From CAVVXN01 sp963772585 (GTDB taxonomy: Bacteria; Planctomycetota; PLA2; JAEUHO01), in the NCBI GenBank assembly GCA_963772585.1, contig CAVYXV010000009.1, positions 372,001 through 436,000 on the forward strand: 64,000 nucleotides of DNA, given 5' to 3'. Below, one piece after another: positions 35,904 to 45,480 of the stretch. Below the pieces are notes generated by a model. It worked only from the letters and a program-made list of their open reading frames with translations. It had not been told where the DNA came from and searched no databases. Within the stretch, counting starts at the first letter, position 1, and each line of letters opens with the position of its first letter. The position numbers were made by a program, and so were the translations under genes.

Positions 35904-37013
35904 ATGCGAAGAAGAGTGTGGATTGGTGTTTTTGCGGTCTCACTGGCCGCGATTCTGGCCGTAGTTCCTGCGGCTTCCGCCAAGGTCTGGACAAGTGTGC
36001 CGGACTGGGTGGGCAGCAAGAGGAACCTCAAGATCTATGTTCCTCCCAACAGCCCTCCCGGCTTCGTTCAAGCAGTCCAGGCGGCCATCGCAGCTTGGAA
36101 CGGGAACGCGGGTGGCTGGAGCCTGAGTACCACGTCCGATCCTGGAGCGGCGGACGTGGACGTCAACTCAGCGGATCCTGGGGACGGCAACGACGGGCTC
36201 ACGACGGTGACCGGTACCACGGTGGGTGGTGCGAACACGACTCACATGACGGTGAAGATCAACCCGAACATCTCTGGCAACCGCCTGTTGTCGGTGATCA
36301 TGCACGAACTTGGGCATTGCATGCGCATGGCGCACACGGTCGCCGTTGGTGACCTCATGGAGCCAAGCGCGAGTGGCAAGCCCACCACGCCATCCAACGA
36401 GGACAAGAAGGAGGCGGAGGCGTCGAACAAGACTCCTGGTCGCGTCTACCGCGCCCCGAGCTACCTTGTGCAGGGGGTCGCGAATCAGACACTGCACTTG
36501 TACCCGGACAGCACGCTCTCGTTCGCCAACCTCGACTCTGTGGCTGTCAGTCCGACTACCGGGACTGCGGTGAGCTACTCCGTGGTCGGATTCAACAGCA
36601 CCTCCATCGGGTTGTCCGTGAGCGTGGGGATGGGTGCGCGCCATAACGAGGGATTCGAAGTCGAGCTGACCTACCAGGACCACAGCGTCATCGTCACGCA
36701 CGGTCTGCTTGTGACCGCAGCAACGGCGCTAGACCCTGGGGATGGGCCGCACGCCGTGGCGGGGGACAACATCACGGCAGACGCATACGAGGACATCCTT
36801 CTCGACGGCACGTCCTCCTACCACGACGTCTCGTCTCTCACATCCGAGATGGCCCTCTGCTGGTTCGTGGAGGTGGATGGTGGCGATGACTTCTGGGTAT
36901 TGGATGGTTACTCCACGATCCAGTTGCCCGCCGGGTCCCACACTGCCACGCTTTTCGCCCTCGACTACTACGGACTCGAGGCCTCTGACACCATCACGAT
37001 CACCGTCAACTGA
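35904..37013 (+). CDS. secreted matrixin-type zinc metalloprotease
   Basis: A 369-residue protein with signal peptide ending PAASA (residue 26). The catalytic domain contains the extended zinc motif HELGHCMRMAH (His 134, 138 and 144, Glu 135), followed by a Met-turn candidate in GDLMEPSASG (Met 152). It thus belongs to the metzincin/matrixin clan. Residues 180-369 form beta-rich C-terminal modules (TLHLYPDSTLSFANLDSV, DGTSSYHDVSSL). It probably degrades proteins outside the cell. It is cargo between phage gene scars, between two lipoprotein genes. Confidence 0.85.
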   Translation: MRRRVWIGVFAVSLAAILAVVPAASAKVWTSVPDWVGSKRNLKIYVPPNSPPGFVQAVQAAIAAWNGNAGGWSLSTTSDPGAADVDVNSADPGDGNDGLTTVTGTTVGGANTTHMTVKINPNISGNRLLSVIMHELGHCMRMAHTVAVGDLMEPSASGKPTTPSNEDKKEAEASNKTPGRVYRAPSYLVQGVANQTLHLYPDSTLSFANLDSVAVSPTTGTAVSYSVVGFNSTSIGLSVSVGMGARHNEGFEVELTYQDHSVIVTHGLLVTAATALDPGDGPHAVAGDNITADAYEDILLDGTSSYHDVSSLTSEMALCWFVEVDGGDDFWVLDGYSTIQLPAGSHTATLFALDYYGLEASDTITITVN

Positions 37014-37084
37014 TCGCGCATGCGCTGCGCGTGCCGGGGCAACGACCTCAGTGCACGCGCAGCGCTGCTCGGAGGAGATTAGCG

Positions 37085-37570
37085 ATGCCTCATCTCAGAG
37101 CTATGATTTGGAAGGTCTGTGTCATGCCTCTACTGCTAGGCGTTCTCGCGGCCTGCGCCAAGCCTGACGACTCACCCGAGGGATCTCTACATGATGGACC
37201 AACGCTGTACGTCTGCATTGCAAACCTCAGTCCGCTGAATCGCGCAGTACATATCGACGTCTACGTTGATGGGAAGCTTGTGGTTCAGCGCGACGCCAGG
37301 ACTATGGAGGCCGGGGCCGTGGCGGCAGGTGCGAGCCAGGTGAAGGCAATTCGGCCGGATGCTATCGGAGTGCACGTCTCTCCTGGCCAACACGACGTTC
37401 GCGTGGTAGCGAATGGTGGAGCGGTTTCTGCGGAGCAATCTGTAAGCGTCCAAGCCCGTCCAGTTTGGTGTGTCATCTACTACGACTTCTCCCCCGGCGG
37501 AGAGTTCGGCGCGGAGATTCCCGAGACGGTAACGATGCGGTTCCAGCAGGAGCCGCCGCGGTGGGCATGA
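37085..37570 (+). CDS. lipoprotein of unknown function, cargo of slot B
   Basis: GGAGGAG precedes ATG 37085. The signal VCVMPLLLGVLAACAK has a clear lipobox (LAAC). The mature 145 residues are beta-rich: LYVCIANLSPLNRAVHIDVY, HVSPGQHDVRVVANGGA. This resembles small carbohydrate- or ligand-binding sandwich domains, without a firm match. It is about 70 bp downstream of the protease and probably co-transcribed. Confidence 0.65.
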   Translation: MPHLRAMIWKVCVMPLLLGVLAACAKPDDSPEGSLHDGPTLYVCIANLSPLNRAVHIDVYVDGKLVVQRDARTMEAGAVAAGASQVKAIRPDAIGVHVSPGQHDVRVVANGGAVSAEQSVSVQARPVWCVIYYDFSPGGEFGAEIPETVTMRFQQEPPRWA

Positions 37571-37755
37571 GCGGTCGATTGCGGCGGCCTCACGCGGCGA
37601 ATGACACCCTGAGTTTCATTGCCTGAGCCATGGTGGCCCCTCCGGGTGCCACCCCGAGATTACGCCGGTCCCCCGGTGGGCGGCCCTTGGCAAGGACGCT
37701 GAAGCGTGGTAGATCACTATCGCGCTGATCCCAGCCGGCGCGCCCCGAGGCACCG

Positions 37756-37989
37756 ATGCCGTCGAAGCCGCGCACGCTTGCTGGGATCCTCCGTAGCCGC
37801 CGCCACGCGGACCGGGAGTACAACCGCACCCGTCGCGACCCGGTCGTGGCCCGGATCCACGGGTCCGCACGCTGGCAGGCCCTGCGCGCCCGCGTGCTCC
37901 GCGACGAGCCGCTCTGCCGGGAGTGCGCGCGCCGGGGGCTGACCCAGCCCGCCACGCAGGTGGACCACGTCGTCCTCCTAGCGAGAACA
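37756..37989 (+). pseudogene. truncated HNH endonuclease (copy B)
   Basis: ATG 37756 opens MPSKPRTLAGILRSRRHADR, continues with GSARWQALRARVL, CRECARRGL and QVDHVVLLA, and is then cut at the same position as copies A and C. The second zinc pair and HNH histidine are lost, so it cannot be active. Confidence 0.75.
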
Positions 37990-38064
37990 CCGCCGGTCAG
38001 CGCCGCACCGGAGGCGTCGCGCAAGGGCCCGCGGGAGGGGGCGCCTCAGGTCCCCGGGGACAGG

Positions 38065-38153
38065 TCAGGGCCCCCGGCCCACCCGGCGCGGGCCCTCGGC
38101 GGTGAGGTCGATCCGCGCCACCGCCGCGTGTCCGTCGTCCAGACGCAGCCGCG
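38065..38153 (-). pseudogene. integrase 3' remnant (copy B)
   Basis: The reverse strand carries the last codons of the 8467-type integrase, with its stop at 38065, and breaks off at 38153. DNA beyond is unrelated up to a terminase fragment. Confidence 0.6.
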
Positions 38154-38294
38154 GCGTGCGGCGCCGTTCTTCCCTGTGCGCCTTGTGGTTGCCAAGTTGC
38201 CGCGCAGGTCGGGCACGCTACGGGAAGGTGAATCTGAGGGTTCGCGTCTGGAGATCTGGATGGTTGGCGATGCTCAAGACGGCAGGAGACCTCC

Positions 38295-38590
38295 CGCTTC
38301 GACGTGCTCTGGTTCGGCTACGACCCGTGGAACGCCACCCAGATGGCCCTCTCGCTCCAGGAGGAGGGGATCCCGGTCGAGGAGTTCCGCCAGGGCTACG
38401 CCTCGATCAGCGAGCCGTCCAAGGACCTGGAGCGGATGGTGCTCTCCCGGGACCTCGCCCACGGCGGCCACCCGGTGCTTCGCTGGTGCGCCGGCAACGC
38501 GACGCTCAAGCGGGATCCGGCCGGGAACATCCAGCCCGACAAGTCCCGGTCCACCGGCAGGATCGATCTCCTCGTGGCCCTGGTCATGGC
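38295..38590 (+). pseudogene. terminase large subunit C-terminal fragment
   Basis: Reads RFDVLWFGYDPWNATQ, IPVEEFRQGYASISEPSKDL and STGRIDLLVALVMA, almost identical to residues about 440-550 of the terminase at 19078. Ends are abrupt. It shows that a second, related phage genome was deleted here. Confidence 0.85.
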
Positions 38591-38599
38591 TACCCACCC

Positions 38600-38862
38600 C
38601 AGACGTAGAGCACCTCGTCACGTTCTACGAGAGTCAGCTGGAGTGCCTGGTCCGGGACCTCGATCGCATCCCGCGGGACGCTTTCACGAACCCCGTCCAC
38701 GTCCTCGGCGAGCTGAGCTACTGGGCGTGGTGCTGGACGGCGGGGACGGAGTGGCCGGGCACGGGCGAGGTGCCCAACGGTGGGGCACCCGCCCTCCGCC
38801 GCGCCGTCATCCGGCTGCCGTGGCCCTCAGCGGTCTCGGAGGTTCCTTCACGATTTTCCTGA
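38600..38862 (+). pseudogene. unidentified coding fragment
   Basis: One frame reads HLVTFYESQLECLVRDLDRI and NPVHVLGELSYWAWCWTAGT to a stop at 38862. It has the composition of a real protein but lacks a start and was joined to the terminase fragment. No family is recognised. Confidence 0.3.
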
Positions 38863-39039
38863 CCTCCTGCGCATCGAAACAGCGTGTATGAGGGCGGAGG
38901 GCCGTTTTGTCTTGCGGCCCTCGGAGAGGAGGTAACGAAGTGACCAGAAGAAGCCGCAAGGGCGGCCCGTGCCCGGATTGTCTCGGGGGGTGCCCCAGCA
39001 TTCGTCGGACCGCGACGCCGCGCTCTTGGCGGAGGCCGG

Positions 39040-39555
39040 GTGCCGACGCCGATCGGACGCGCACGCATGGCACCCGACGACGACCCTGAACCCTGGCGGG
39101 AGATCCACCGCCTTGCCCGCCGATACGCCAGCAGCCGGTGTCACCGCCATCACGTCCCGCAGGACTGGGCCGAGGATCTCGCTCAGGAAGCCTGCCTGGC
39201 CGCCTGGCTCCGACCCGGAGACCTGCCGCCGCCCCCGGTGCTTCGCGCCTTCCTGTTCCATGTGATCCAGAACGACATGCAGGCCGCGCTGCGCAAGCTC
39301 GACCGCGAGCGACGGGCCCGGGAGGCGTACGTGGACGCCCTGTCGGACCGGGCGCTCTTGGATGCCCTCCGTCTCAGCCTGGAGCCGCCAGAGATTGAGG
39401 CCCGCCTCAAGACCCTCACGAGGACCCAGGCCGACGTTGCCCTCCTCGTGCTCGAGGGGCTGTCCGCGGAAGAAATCTCGGATTTTCTCGGAATCACGAA
39501 AGGCGCTGTCCTGAAACGGGTTAGGAACGCCATCCGGAGATTGTCGAGCTCGTGA
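39040..39555 (+). CDS. ECF-type RNA polymerase sigma factor
   Basis: A 171-residue protein, from GTG 39040 with GGAGG four bases before the codon (ATG 39067 lacks a site). Region 2 reads DWAEDLAQEACLAAWLR and VLRAFLFHVIQNDMQAALRK; region 4 reads LTRTQADVALLVLEGLSAEE then ISDFLGITKGAVLKRVRNAI. No anti-sigma gene is adjacent. It lies upstream of a set of secreted or membrane proteins (40003-43130), which may be its targets; this is an inference. A 49-codon frame at 38940 has a good ribosome site but is unsupported otherwise. Confidence 0.88.
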   Translation: MPTPIGRARMAPDDDPEPWREIHRLARRYASSRCHRHHVPQDWAEDLAQEACLAAWLRPGDLPPPPVLRAFLFHVIQNDMQAALRKLDRERRAREAYVDALSDRALLDALRLSLEPPEIEARLKTLTRTQADVALLVLEGLSAEEISDFLGITKGAVLKRVRNAIRRLSSS

Positions 39556-40002
39556 GCCGGGAAAAACGTCCTCGCCGATCACATATGTATGTCGGGACGC
39601 TCGTTCGAGGCGGATGGCGTCTTACCCGCAGCGGCCCGACGCTGGTGGACGCGAGACGGACCGACGGGGAGGAACAAGCCATGGTTGGACCTGATTGGGC
39701 GCCGCTCTAGCAGGCGCCCCACGGATCTGCGGAGCCTCGCCCAGCCGGAGTAGGGCTTCGCCACGACAACGCTGCGCCCGTCCAGCGGCGCGGTGCCACC
39801 CACGCGTGTGCCCCGTGAGGAGGGGCCCACCGGAAGAAACCCTGTCCTCGCCCCGCCCTTGAAATCCCGCGTGGTGGTGGGCACGGGCTTCGGATGGAGA
39901 GAGACAACAGTATCGCACAAGGGCCTGCTGAGGCGGGCCTGGTACTAGCCGAGGCAAAGTGCCTAGCAGAACTCAACATGAGAGACGCAGGAGAGAACAA
40001 AG
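39556..40002. other. 447-bp interval without a convincing gene
   Basis: Only short frames are visible; one of about 50 codons starts at 39592 but has no known motif. AGGAGAGAAC just before 40003 is a ribosome site. No strong promoter was recognised, but sigma-39040-type sites would not be known. Confidence 0.4.
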
Positions 40003-40710
40003 ATGGCTAAGTCAACATACTTGTGGGGCGTGGTTACCCTTGCACTGATCGCGCTGGTAGTGACCACGACCATTGCTGCAGTCACCGGACAGGGTACTGC
40101 TCAGAAGGCCACCAAGACGCTTACACTCGGAGGCATCTCTGGACCCCTGGGGTTCCTGGGCAACGCAAAGGGCGGTGACGGCATGTCATGCAGCGCCGAC
40201 TACGGGCATCACATCACAGGCTCCGCATGCCAGGGGAATGACAACGACACGTGCACGAACAACCTGGAGGTGAAGCTCACATCTGACGGTGCCAGCGAGA
40301 CACTACTCGTATCGGCCTCATCCAAGATGACAGGCAAACAGTACAGTGAAGTCATGCAGGAACACAACTGTCCCCAGGGACCACCGAGCTTCGCCGGGAC
40401 GAGTACCACAACTCTGAATCGCCCCGTTGGAGGAACGTCAGGAGGGAGCGCGCCCGGGGCGGCTTTCGCAGTGTCTCTGGGGGGTGGAGGCAGTGCGGGG
40501 TCGTCCCAGACGGCTGTGCTCGATCCACCGATCACATGGACTATCGACCCAGAGAATCCGGATTCTCAGGTCAAATATGTGTCCGCGAAGGTAACGTGTG
40601 CGTTCAATGGGTCCGTGATCGAAGAGAGGGACCTGGACAGCATGAGTAGGTGCAACTGCGCGCTTGAAGTTGAGGTCACTGTGCCTCCTCCTCCTCCCGA
40701 GGACGAGTGA
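40003..40710 (+). CDS. exported protein of unknown function (235 aa)
   Basis: Residues 8-30 form a signal anchor (LWGVVTLALIALVVTTTIAA). The mature part has eight Cys in two groups (CSADYGHHITGSACQGND, CTNNLEVKL, then CNCALEVEV), a Gly/Ser-rich middle and a final VPPPPPEDE tail. It looks like a disulphide-stabilised surface protein. It lies in the presumed sigma-39040 group. Confidence 0.6.
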   Translation: MAKSTYLWGVVTLALIALVVTTTIAAVTGQGTAQKATKTLTLGGISGPLGFLGNAKGGDGMSCSADYGHHITGSACQGNDNDTCTNNLEVKLTSDGASETLLVSASSKMTGKQYSEVMQEHNCPQGPPSFAGTSTTTLNRPVGGTSGGSAPGAAFAVSLGGGGSAGSSQTAVLDPPITWTIDPENPDSQVKYVSAKVTCAFNGSVIEERDLDSMSRCNCALEVEVTVPPPPPEDE

Positions 40711-40804
40711 GCTTCCCGGTCGCCGGATCGCGTGCATGGCGCCCGCAAGGATGGAGGAAGCTGTGGGACTGCCAGGTCCTTGACCGTCATGAGGGCGTCC
40801 GAGG

Positions 40805-42691
40805 ATGAGCATTAGGCGGACTCTCGGCACACTGGTCGCGGTGCTCACGCTGACCGCCGTGTGTCTCCTGCTTGTGCTCGCTTTCTCTCGTGAAGGCGAG
40901 CACAAGCACCCGGATGCCACTGCGCTGCGCACCTCGGCTGACTCAGGCAACGCTGTAGGGCCGGCAGCTCTGCGAGGCCCGGCCGGCAGCCAAGGGGAAG
41001 AGTGGCGCGCCGCCGTGGAGCCTACCGCGCGCGACGTTAGACCGGATGATGCGCGCACGCTGTGGCTTGACGTCGTCGCGTCGAGTGGCCAGCCGGCTCG
41101 TGGGGCTGTCGTGAGAGCGCTACCCCATAGTTCTCTAAGGAGAAGTCGGAGGGTGCTCCGATTGCCGTATGTCTGCACGGAGACGGACGATGCTGGCAAA
41201 GCAATCCTGCAGGTACCAGAGGACTGGGGCGACGGGAGCCCGGACGTGGTCGCAGAGGACGCTCGGCTGTGCGAGGTGACGACGTCTCCCCGCCCATGTG
41301 AGATCGGAGGGCATGCAAGACTACAACTGCGCCGGGCACAGAGAATCGAGGGTCGTGTCCTGGGTATCATTGCGGGCAAGGAATCTGAGGCCAAGGTCAG
41401 GGCCTTCTCGCCGTCCTGGCCGGATGCGCCATGCAGCCGCGTCATCGATGTCTCGTCCGATGGCACCTTCAGCCTGCTAACGTCGCCTAGTTGGGTGAGA
41501 CTCTACGCGGTGTCTCCAGGACGGGTGCCGTCGGGTTCTTGGACTGGTTCGGTCCGGCAGGGGGATTCGCCCAACGTTACTCTGATACTCGGTCCGCTTG
41601 GCGAACAGGGAAGTCTGTGGATTCGTGTGGGCCAGAATGGCCTGAATCTGCCAGAAGGATCGCTTGTGTATGCCGGATCGTCCGGCGGGATGCTACAACC
41701 CACTCCTGTAGATGCGGGGGGGTGGATTACGCTAAATGGGTTGGGGGGCGCGGACGAGGTCGCTGTGCTCGTCTATCCCACTCAGGCGTCTGACGGAAGT
41801 TGGTTGAATGAGCGCGCGCTGCTCCGAGTACCGATGGCAGATGTCGTGCGGGGCACGTCGGTTGAGATCCCGCAGGCGGCGGATGCAGTCTTCCGATTCT
41901 CCGATCCAGAAGGCGGGGCACTGCCACTGATGAGTGTGGCACTGGACAAGTGGGATCCTAGCTCGGCCGGGTGGAAACAGCGCGCGGAAGGGGTGACCAG
42001 TGAACTGGGACGATGGAGCCCCATGCGGGACAAACCCATGAACTCTGGGCGATTCCGGGTCCGCTGCTCCTGGGGCTATGCAGTGTGGGAAGGGGATCTG
42101 CACCCCGGCTCAGGGCTCGTGTCGGTTCAGTGCCCAGATGCACGGTGGACCGAGGTAGTGCTTCAGGACTGGACGGGACGCGATGTCGCGACGCCGAACG
42201 TATCCGTGGCAGTACGCGATAGTACTGCCCCCGGGACGAGTTCCTCCAGAAGTACTCTCTTCAGGGACTTCAAGCATGCACACAGTGTGCGCATGTACTA
42301 CCCAGGTAGCTGGCGCCACCCAGTTCTCGTGGAGAGGGAGAACTGGCTGGGGCGGACGATGGTGGAGCTTGGCCCAGGTTCAGTGGGCGGGACGATTCGG
42401 ATCGGCCTTTCGCGCAACGGCGGCTGCGTCCGGCTGCACCTTGAAGACGCCGAAGGGCTTCCACTACGCACCGCCTTCGTCTTGCAGCACCCAGACCGGG
42501 AGGAGCGATATGCAGGAACTACAGGCGGTGACGGAAATGCAATATTGTACTGTGTCGCCCCGGGCACCTATCGAATCTACGTGACCTTCGCCGGCACCAC
42601 ACTCCGAGCCGAGCGCAGTGTTGAAGTACTAGAAGGCGAGTGGGTTGAGGTCGCAAGTGCTGTACTCACACAGGCAAGTGCTCCAAAGTAG
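40805..42691 (+). CDS. membrane-anchored protein with carboxypeptidase-regulatory-like modules (628 aa)
   Basis: Residues 8-28 form a membrane anchor (TLVAVLTLTAVCLLLVLAFS). The remainder is beta-sandwich-like: QRIEGRVLGIIAGKESEAKV, LHLEDAEGLPLRTAFVLQHP, GNAILYCVAPGTYRIYVTFA. The last block is a clear CarboxypepD_reg-type domain. Its architecture recalls the gene at 3949. Role unknown, probably envelope-associated. Confidence 0.65.
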   Translation: MSIRRTLGTLVAVLTLTAVCLLLVLAFSREGEHKHPDATALRTSADSGNAVGPAALRGPAGSQGEEWRAAVEPTARDVRPDDARTLWLDVVASSGQPARGAVVRALPHSSLRRSRRVLRLPYVCTETDDAGKAILQVPEDWGDGSPDVVAEDARLCEVTTSPRPCEIGGHARLQLRRAQRIEGRVLGIIAGKESEAKVRAFSPSWPDAPCSRVIDVSSDGTFSLLTSPSWVRLYAVSPGRVPSGSWTGSVRQGDSPNVTLILGPLGEQGSLWIRVGQNGLNLPEGSLVYAGSSGGMLQPTPVDAGGWITLNGLGGADEVAVLVYPTQASDGSWLNERALLRVPMADVVRGTSVEIPQAADAVFRFSDPEGGALPLMSVALDKWDPSSAGWKQRAEGVTSELGRWSPMRDKPMNSGRFRVRCSWGYAVWEGDLHPGSGLVSVQCPDARWTEVVLQDWTGRDVATPNVSVAVRDSTAPGTSSSRSTLFRDFKHAHSVRMYYPGSWRHPVLVERENWLGRTMVELGPGSVGGTIRIGLSRNGGCVRLHLEDAEGLPLRTAFVLQHPDREERYAGTTGGDGNAILYCVAPGTYRIYVTFAGTTLRAERSVEVLEGEWVEVASAVLTQASAPK

Positions 42692-43130
42692 GTGCTCTGC
42701 TCGCTTCGTACGTGCGGCGGTCGTGATGAGTTGCTCAGCGCCACTCTTGCTCGGCGCGTTTGAGAAGCTGCTGGACGAACGCGCAGCCGACGCATACTTG
42801 CGGGCGCTGTGCAGTGCCATGGGGGTAGATCTGAGCTCTGCTTTGGTGGCTGGGATCAGAAGCGCGGTAATCGTGATGGAAGTCTCTCTTGGAGTAGGTC
42901 TGCTTGTCCCCCGCGTCAGACAAGCAGCTGCATTGGGCAGCCTGATGCTCCTGGCACTGTACGTTCTCGCAGCCCTTTGGCTGCCTTCCACTGAATGCCC
43001 CTGCCTGCGTTCTCTGTCGTTCCTGGGCCCACAGACCATATGGTGGGTTCGTGGTTGTCTCGCCGGGGGACTGGCCGCTCTTGCGTTGACACCGTGGGGT
43101 ACGGCGAGTTGCCGTTCTTCCAGGGACTAG
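42645..43130 (+). CDS. MauE/DoxX-like membrane protein
   Basis: A 161-residue product overlapping the end of the previous gene. Four membrane segments are visible: VVMSCSAPLLLGAFEKLL, GIRSAVIVMEVSLGVGLL, AAALGSLMLLALYVLAALW and WWVRGCLAGGLAALAL. ECPCLRSL between helices 3 and 4 is the vicinal Cys pair of MauE-type proteins, which support disulphide formation or thiol redox at the membrane. Start uncertain: TTG 42645, GTG 42675 or ATG 42726. The redox role fits the Cys-rich exported protein at 40003. Confidence 0.7.
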   Translation: MRSQVLYSHRQVLQSRCSARFVRAAVVMSCSAPLLLGAFEKLLDERAADAYLRALCSAMGVDLSSALVAGIRSAVIVMEVSLGVGLLVPRVRQAAALGSLMLLALYVLAALWLPSTECPCLRSLSFLGPQTIWWVRGCLAGGLAALALTPWGTASCRSSRD

Positions 43131-43900
43131 TGCCGCAAACGAAGGGTCTTGATACATTTGATAGTCACGCCGCATCCAGTGATGGCATGTTCCCCCGTTG
43201 GCGATCTCGTGGGAGCCTCTCGACCTGGACGTGTCCATGGCGAGAACGCGTAGCGTAGAGAAGTTCCAGAGGCTACGCGGAGCGACCCGTGCCCGCGCGG
43301 TGGGCGAGGTGCTGGGCGCCGGCGGGCGTCGGACTTGAGCGAGGCGGCGTTCTTCCATCGAGGGCGACCTCTGGGGAGGCGACCGCGTCGTGGAACGGGG
43401 CCGGGGGGCGGGTCGTGTCAAGGGTCCGGTCACGCTCTGGCGGCACCGGCGGCCGCGCCAGGTGGCACGGTTGGCACGGCCCCCGGGGGCCGGGCGGTCG
43501 GAACTTTGGGGCAGGCCTCAGGGGCCCCTCACGCACCAGCGCTTCTCTGTTAAGCAGCCCAGAAATCCAACCTCTCCGGCCGGAGAGAGTGTTTCGAACT
43601 TGGGTATCGAATGGGGAGCCACCTCTTCGCAGAAGGCGTCTTGGCGGCTGAGATGCCCCGCGCCACACGTCACCCGCAGGGGCCAGAACTTCCGGGTCTG
43701 GCGGCCAGTGCCGCGACGGCGCCCGTGGCGGGGTGACCCGCCGCTGAACAGCTCGACTCTACGCGCTCCTCTCAGACTCTCGGTCGCGGGGGGAGAGTCC
43801 CCGGCGACTTAACGGTCCCGTATCGAATGGGGTCCACCGTGGGTGCGAAATGAGACTAGCCCTGCTGGTGCGGGACGCTAGCAGGTAAGGGGCGAGAACG
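43131..43900. other. 770-bp interval, no convincing gene; one 13-bp direct repeat
   Basis: Frames here lack ribosome sites and motifs. GTATCGAATGGGG occurs at 43604-43616 and again at 43820-43832, each followed by a CCACC. This may be a pair of protein-binding sites or the ends of a small decayed element. Confidence 0.4.
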
Positions 43901-44656
43901 TCACCGCTCCCTTGGGAGAAGTGCGAGCCGACCTGTCGCGCGATCCGCGACATAGACGCGGTCGAAGTCGTAGTGCCAGTCACGAGCTATGAGGGATTCA
44001 AATCCCGCTAACGAGGAGACGAAGGCGTAGCGGCCGGGCGGCTCCCCCCGTAGGAAACCGGGCGCGACAATGAGCAGCCAGCACTCCCGAAACCGCTCCC
44101 TGTAGTCGTTGAGCCCACACGTCTTGGCCTGGATCCTCTCCGCCACGCCTTCATGCTCGCCGAGAGCGCCCCCCTGCTGGACGCACCACACACGATGCTG
44201 CGCATCGCTGTAGACGGCGATCCAGTGCACGTACTTGCGACAGCTGGCGCAGAGTTCCTCCTCGGTAATCGTGACTGCGGGGCTGGCGTCCTTGTAGCGG
44301 TGTCCGACCAGGGCGGCGATCTCCATGGCCACCCTTGGTACGGCATCTGCGGGGATCGGCCCTTCCTTGAAGTAGGGCTGGACCACGAGTGGTACGTCCG
44401 ACACAGTGCCGAATGCCTGCTCAGCCTCGTGCACGACTCTCCACCACGCCCTCTCCCAACCCACCCGGGGCGATCCCCCGTTGGGCAGTCTGCCTCTATG
44501 GAACTCCGTATGTTCCACGGAGACATCGCCGAACCGACCGTCGGGAGCCACATTCGCCTCGCCCATCTCGAGTGCATAGTCGGCCAGTTCAGGACACCTC
44601 GCCTGGAACCACAGGAGGTCGTCACGCTCCCTGGAAGTCTGAGTCGGTCGCGTCAT
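43901..44656 (-). CDS. unknown cytoplasmic protein (251 aa), cargo
   Basis: ATG 44656 starts MTRPTQTSRERDDLLWFQAR. The sequence contains ALEMGEANVAPDGRFGDVSV, EELCASCRKYVHWIAVYSDA and WLLIVAPGFLRGEPPGRYAF; a single CxxC stands out. No signal peptide and no recognised domain. The neighbourhood (mobile scars on both sides) makes an accessory role such as defence or toxin immunity possible but unproven. Confidence 0.6.
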   Translation of the reverse strand: MTRPTQTSRERDDLLWFQARCPELADYALEMGEANVAPDGRFGDVSVEHTEFHRGRLPNGGSPRVGWERAWWRVVHEAEQAFGTVSDVPLVVQPYFKEGPIPADAVPRVAMEIAALVGHRYKDASPAVTITEEELCASCRKYVHWIAVYSDAQHRVWCVQQGGALGEHEGVAERIQAKTCGLNDYRERFRECWLLIVAPGFLRGEPPGRYAFVSSLAGFESLIARDWHYDFDRVYVADRATGRLALLPRER

Positions 44657-44759
44657 GACTGGATGCCCTCGGGTCGGCGGACTCCGGTCCGGATGATCTC
44701 ACGCTGGAGCGACAGCCAACCTGCGACGCCCTCGAGGCGCATGGAGGCGGTTGGGAAGG

Positions 44760-44940
44760 AGGGGGGGCACTACTCGCGCCTCCGACACCCCGACGAGCCG
44801 CGCGAGCTCGGCCTGATCGCGGACGGCGCCCGACTGGATGAGCTCCCGCCAGTGGTGGGCGAGGGCCAACACGCGGGCCACCAGGGGGATCTTCTCGTGC
44901 GCCGGGGCGGGCACAGACGGGGCCTCGGGGGCGGACCCCG
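44760..44940 (-). pseudogene. C-terminal helix-turn-helix fragment of a serine recombinase
   Basis: The reverse strand reads KIPLVARVLALAHHWRELIQ then AELARLVGVSEARV, the C-terminal motif found in large serine recombinases before their LAPDIQE tail. The conserved continuation is missing and the frame is broken, so this is a remnant. Confidence 0.5.
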
Positions 44941-45218
44941 ACCGCAGCCACTCTGCGCCTGTTCTGCCCGTGGCGACGCGCGCAGGGCGCCGTTATCGGG
45001 CCAGGGTCGGGTCGATCGCGGACCCCGGGAACAGTAGGGGGGCGGCGCGCACGCGGCGCCGGTCACGGGAACTGGGCGCGCCCTGTGCGGGGTGTGCGAG
45101 TCGCTGCGCGGGACCCACGTTGGCGCCCCGTGGGACGCCAGCGGAGGGGATTCACAGCCTTCACGCAAACGGGCAGGGGCGGTCTGCCGCAGGTGGCGGG
45201 AAATGGCCCCTTGGAGGC

Positions 45219-45480
45219 GCAGACGCAGGGGATTCAAAATCCCCCGGTGGCAACACCTTCCGGGTTCGAGTCCCGGCTTCGGCACCACCAGAAAATGGCC
45301 CCACGGGGCCAGTCGTGGCCCACGGCACGCCATCGCGCCCCCCGGCCCGAGAACCCCGGATGGTGCAGGGAGGTGCAGGGAAGTGCAGGGAAGTGACCCT
45401 GGCACGTCAAACATTCCCCCACACCGGCTCTCTGCCTGTGGCACGGGGTCGAAGGGCGCCGTCGGCGTGCCTCGCGATGT
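45219..45480 (+). repeat. 262-bp direct repeat, right copy (tRNA-Leu 3' part, attR-like)
   Basis: Identical to 5145-5406. The tRNA-derived part (45219-45287) lacks the 5' acceptor strand, so no functional tRNA is made here. The sequence before it (GGAGGC) differs from the tRNA. It marks the right end of the 40-kb insertion and the left end of a second, related element. Confidence 0.85.

Larger units (their letters stand above)
37722..38153. repeat. about 432-bp repeat: HNH start through integrase 3' end (copy B)
   Basis: Positions 37722-38153 match about 48030-48462 except for a few substitutions and one inserted A in the right copy. Only the last 200 bp also match copy A at 8346. The repeat is the right border of cargo slots B and C. 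Confidence 0.75.

Noticed and set aside
43273..43668. 131-codon reverse frame
   Set aside because: Arg/Pro-rich, no start signal, overlaps equally open frames on the other strand.
45219..45290. Second tRNA-Leu gene
   Set aside because: Only the part from the D-arm to CCA is present; the 5' acceptor strand is missing, so it is an attachment-site remnant.
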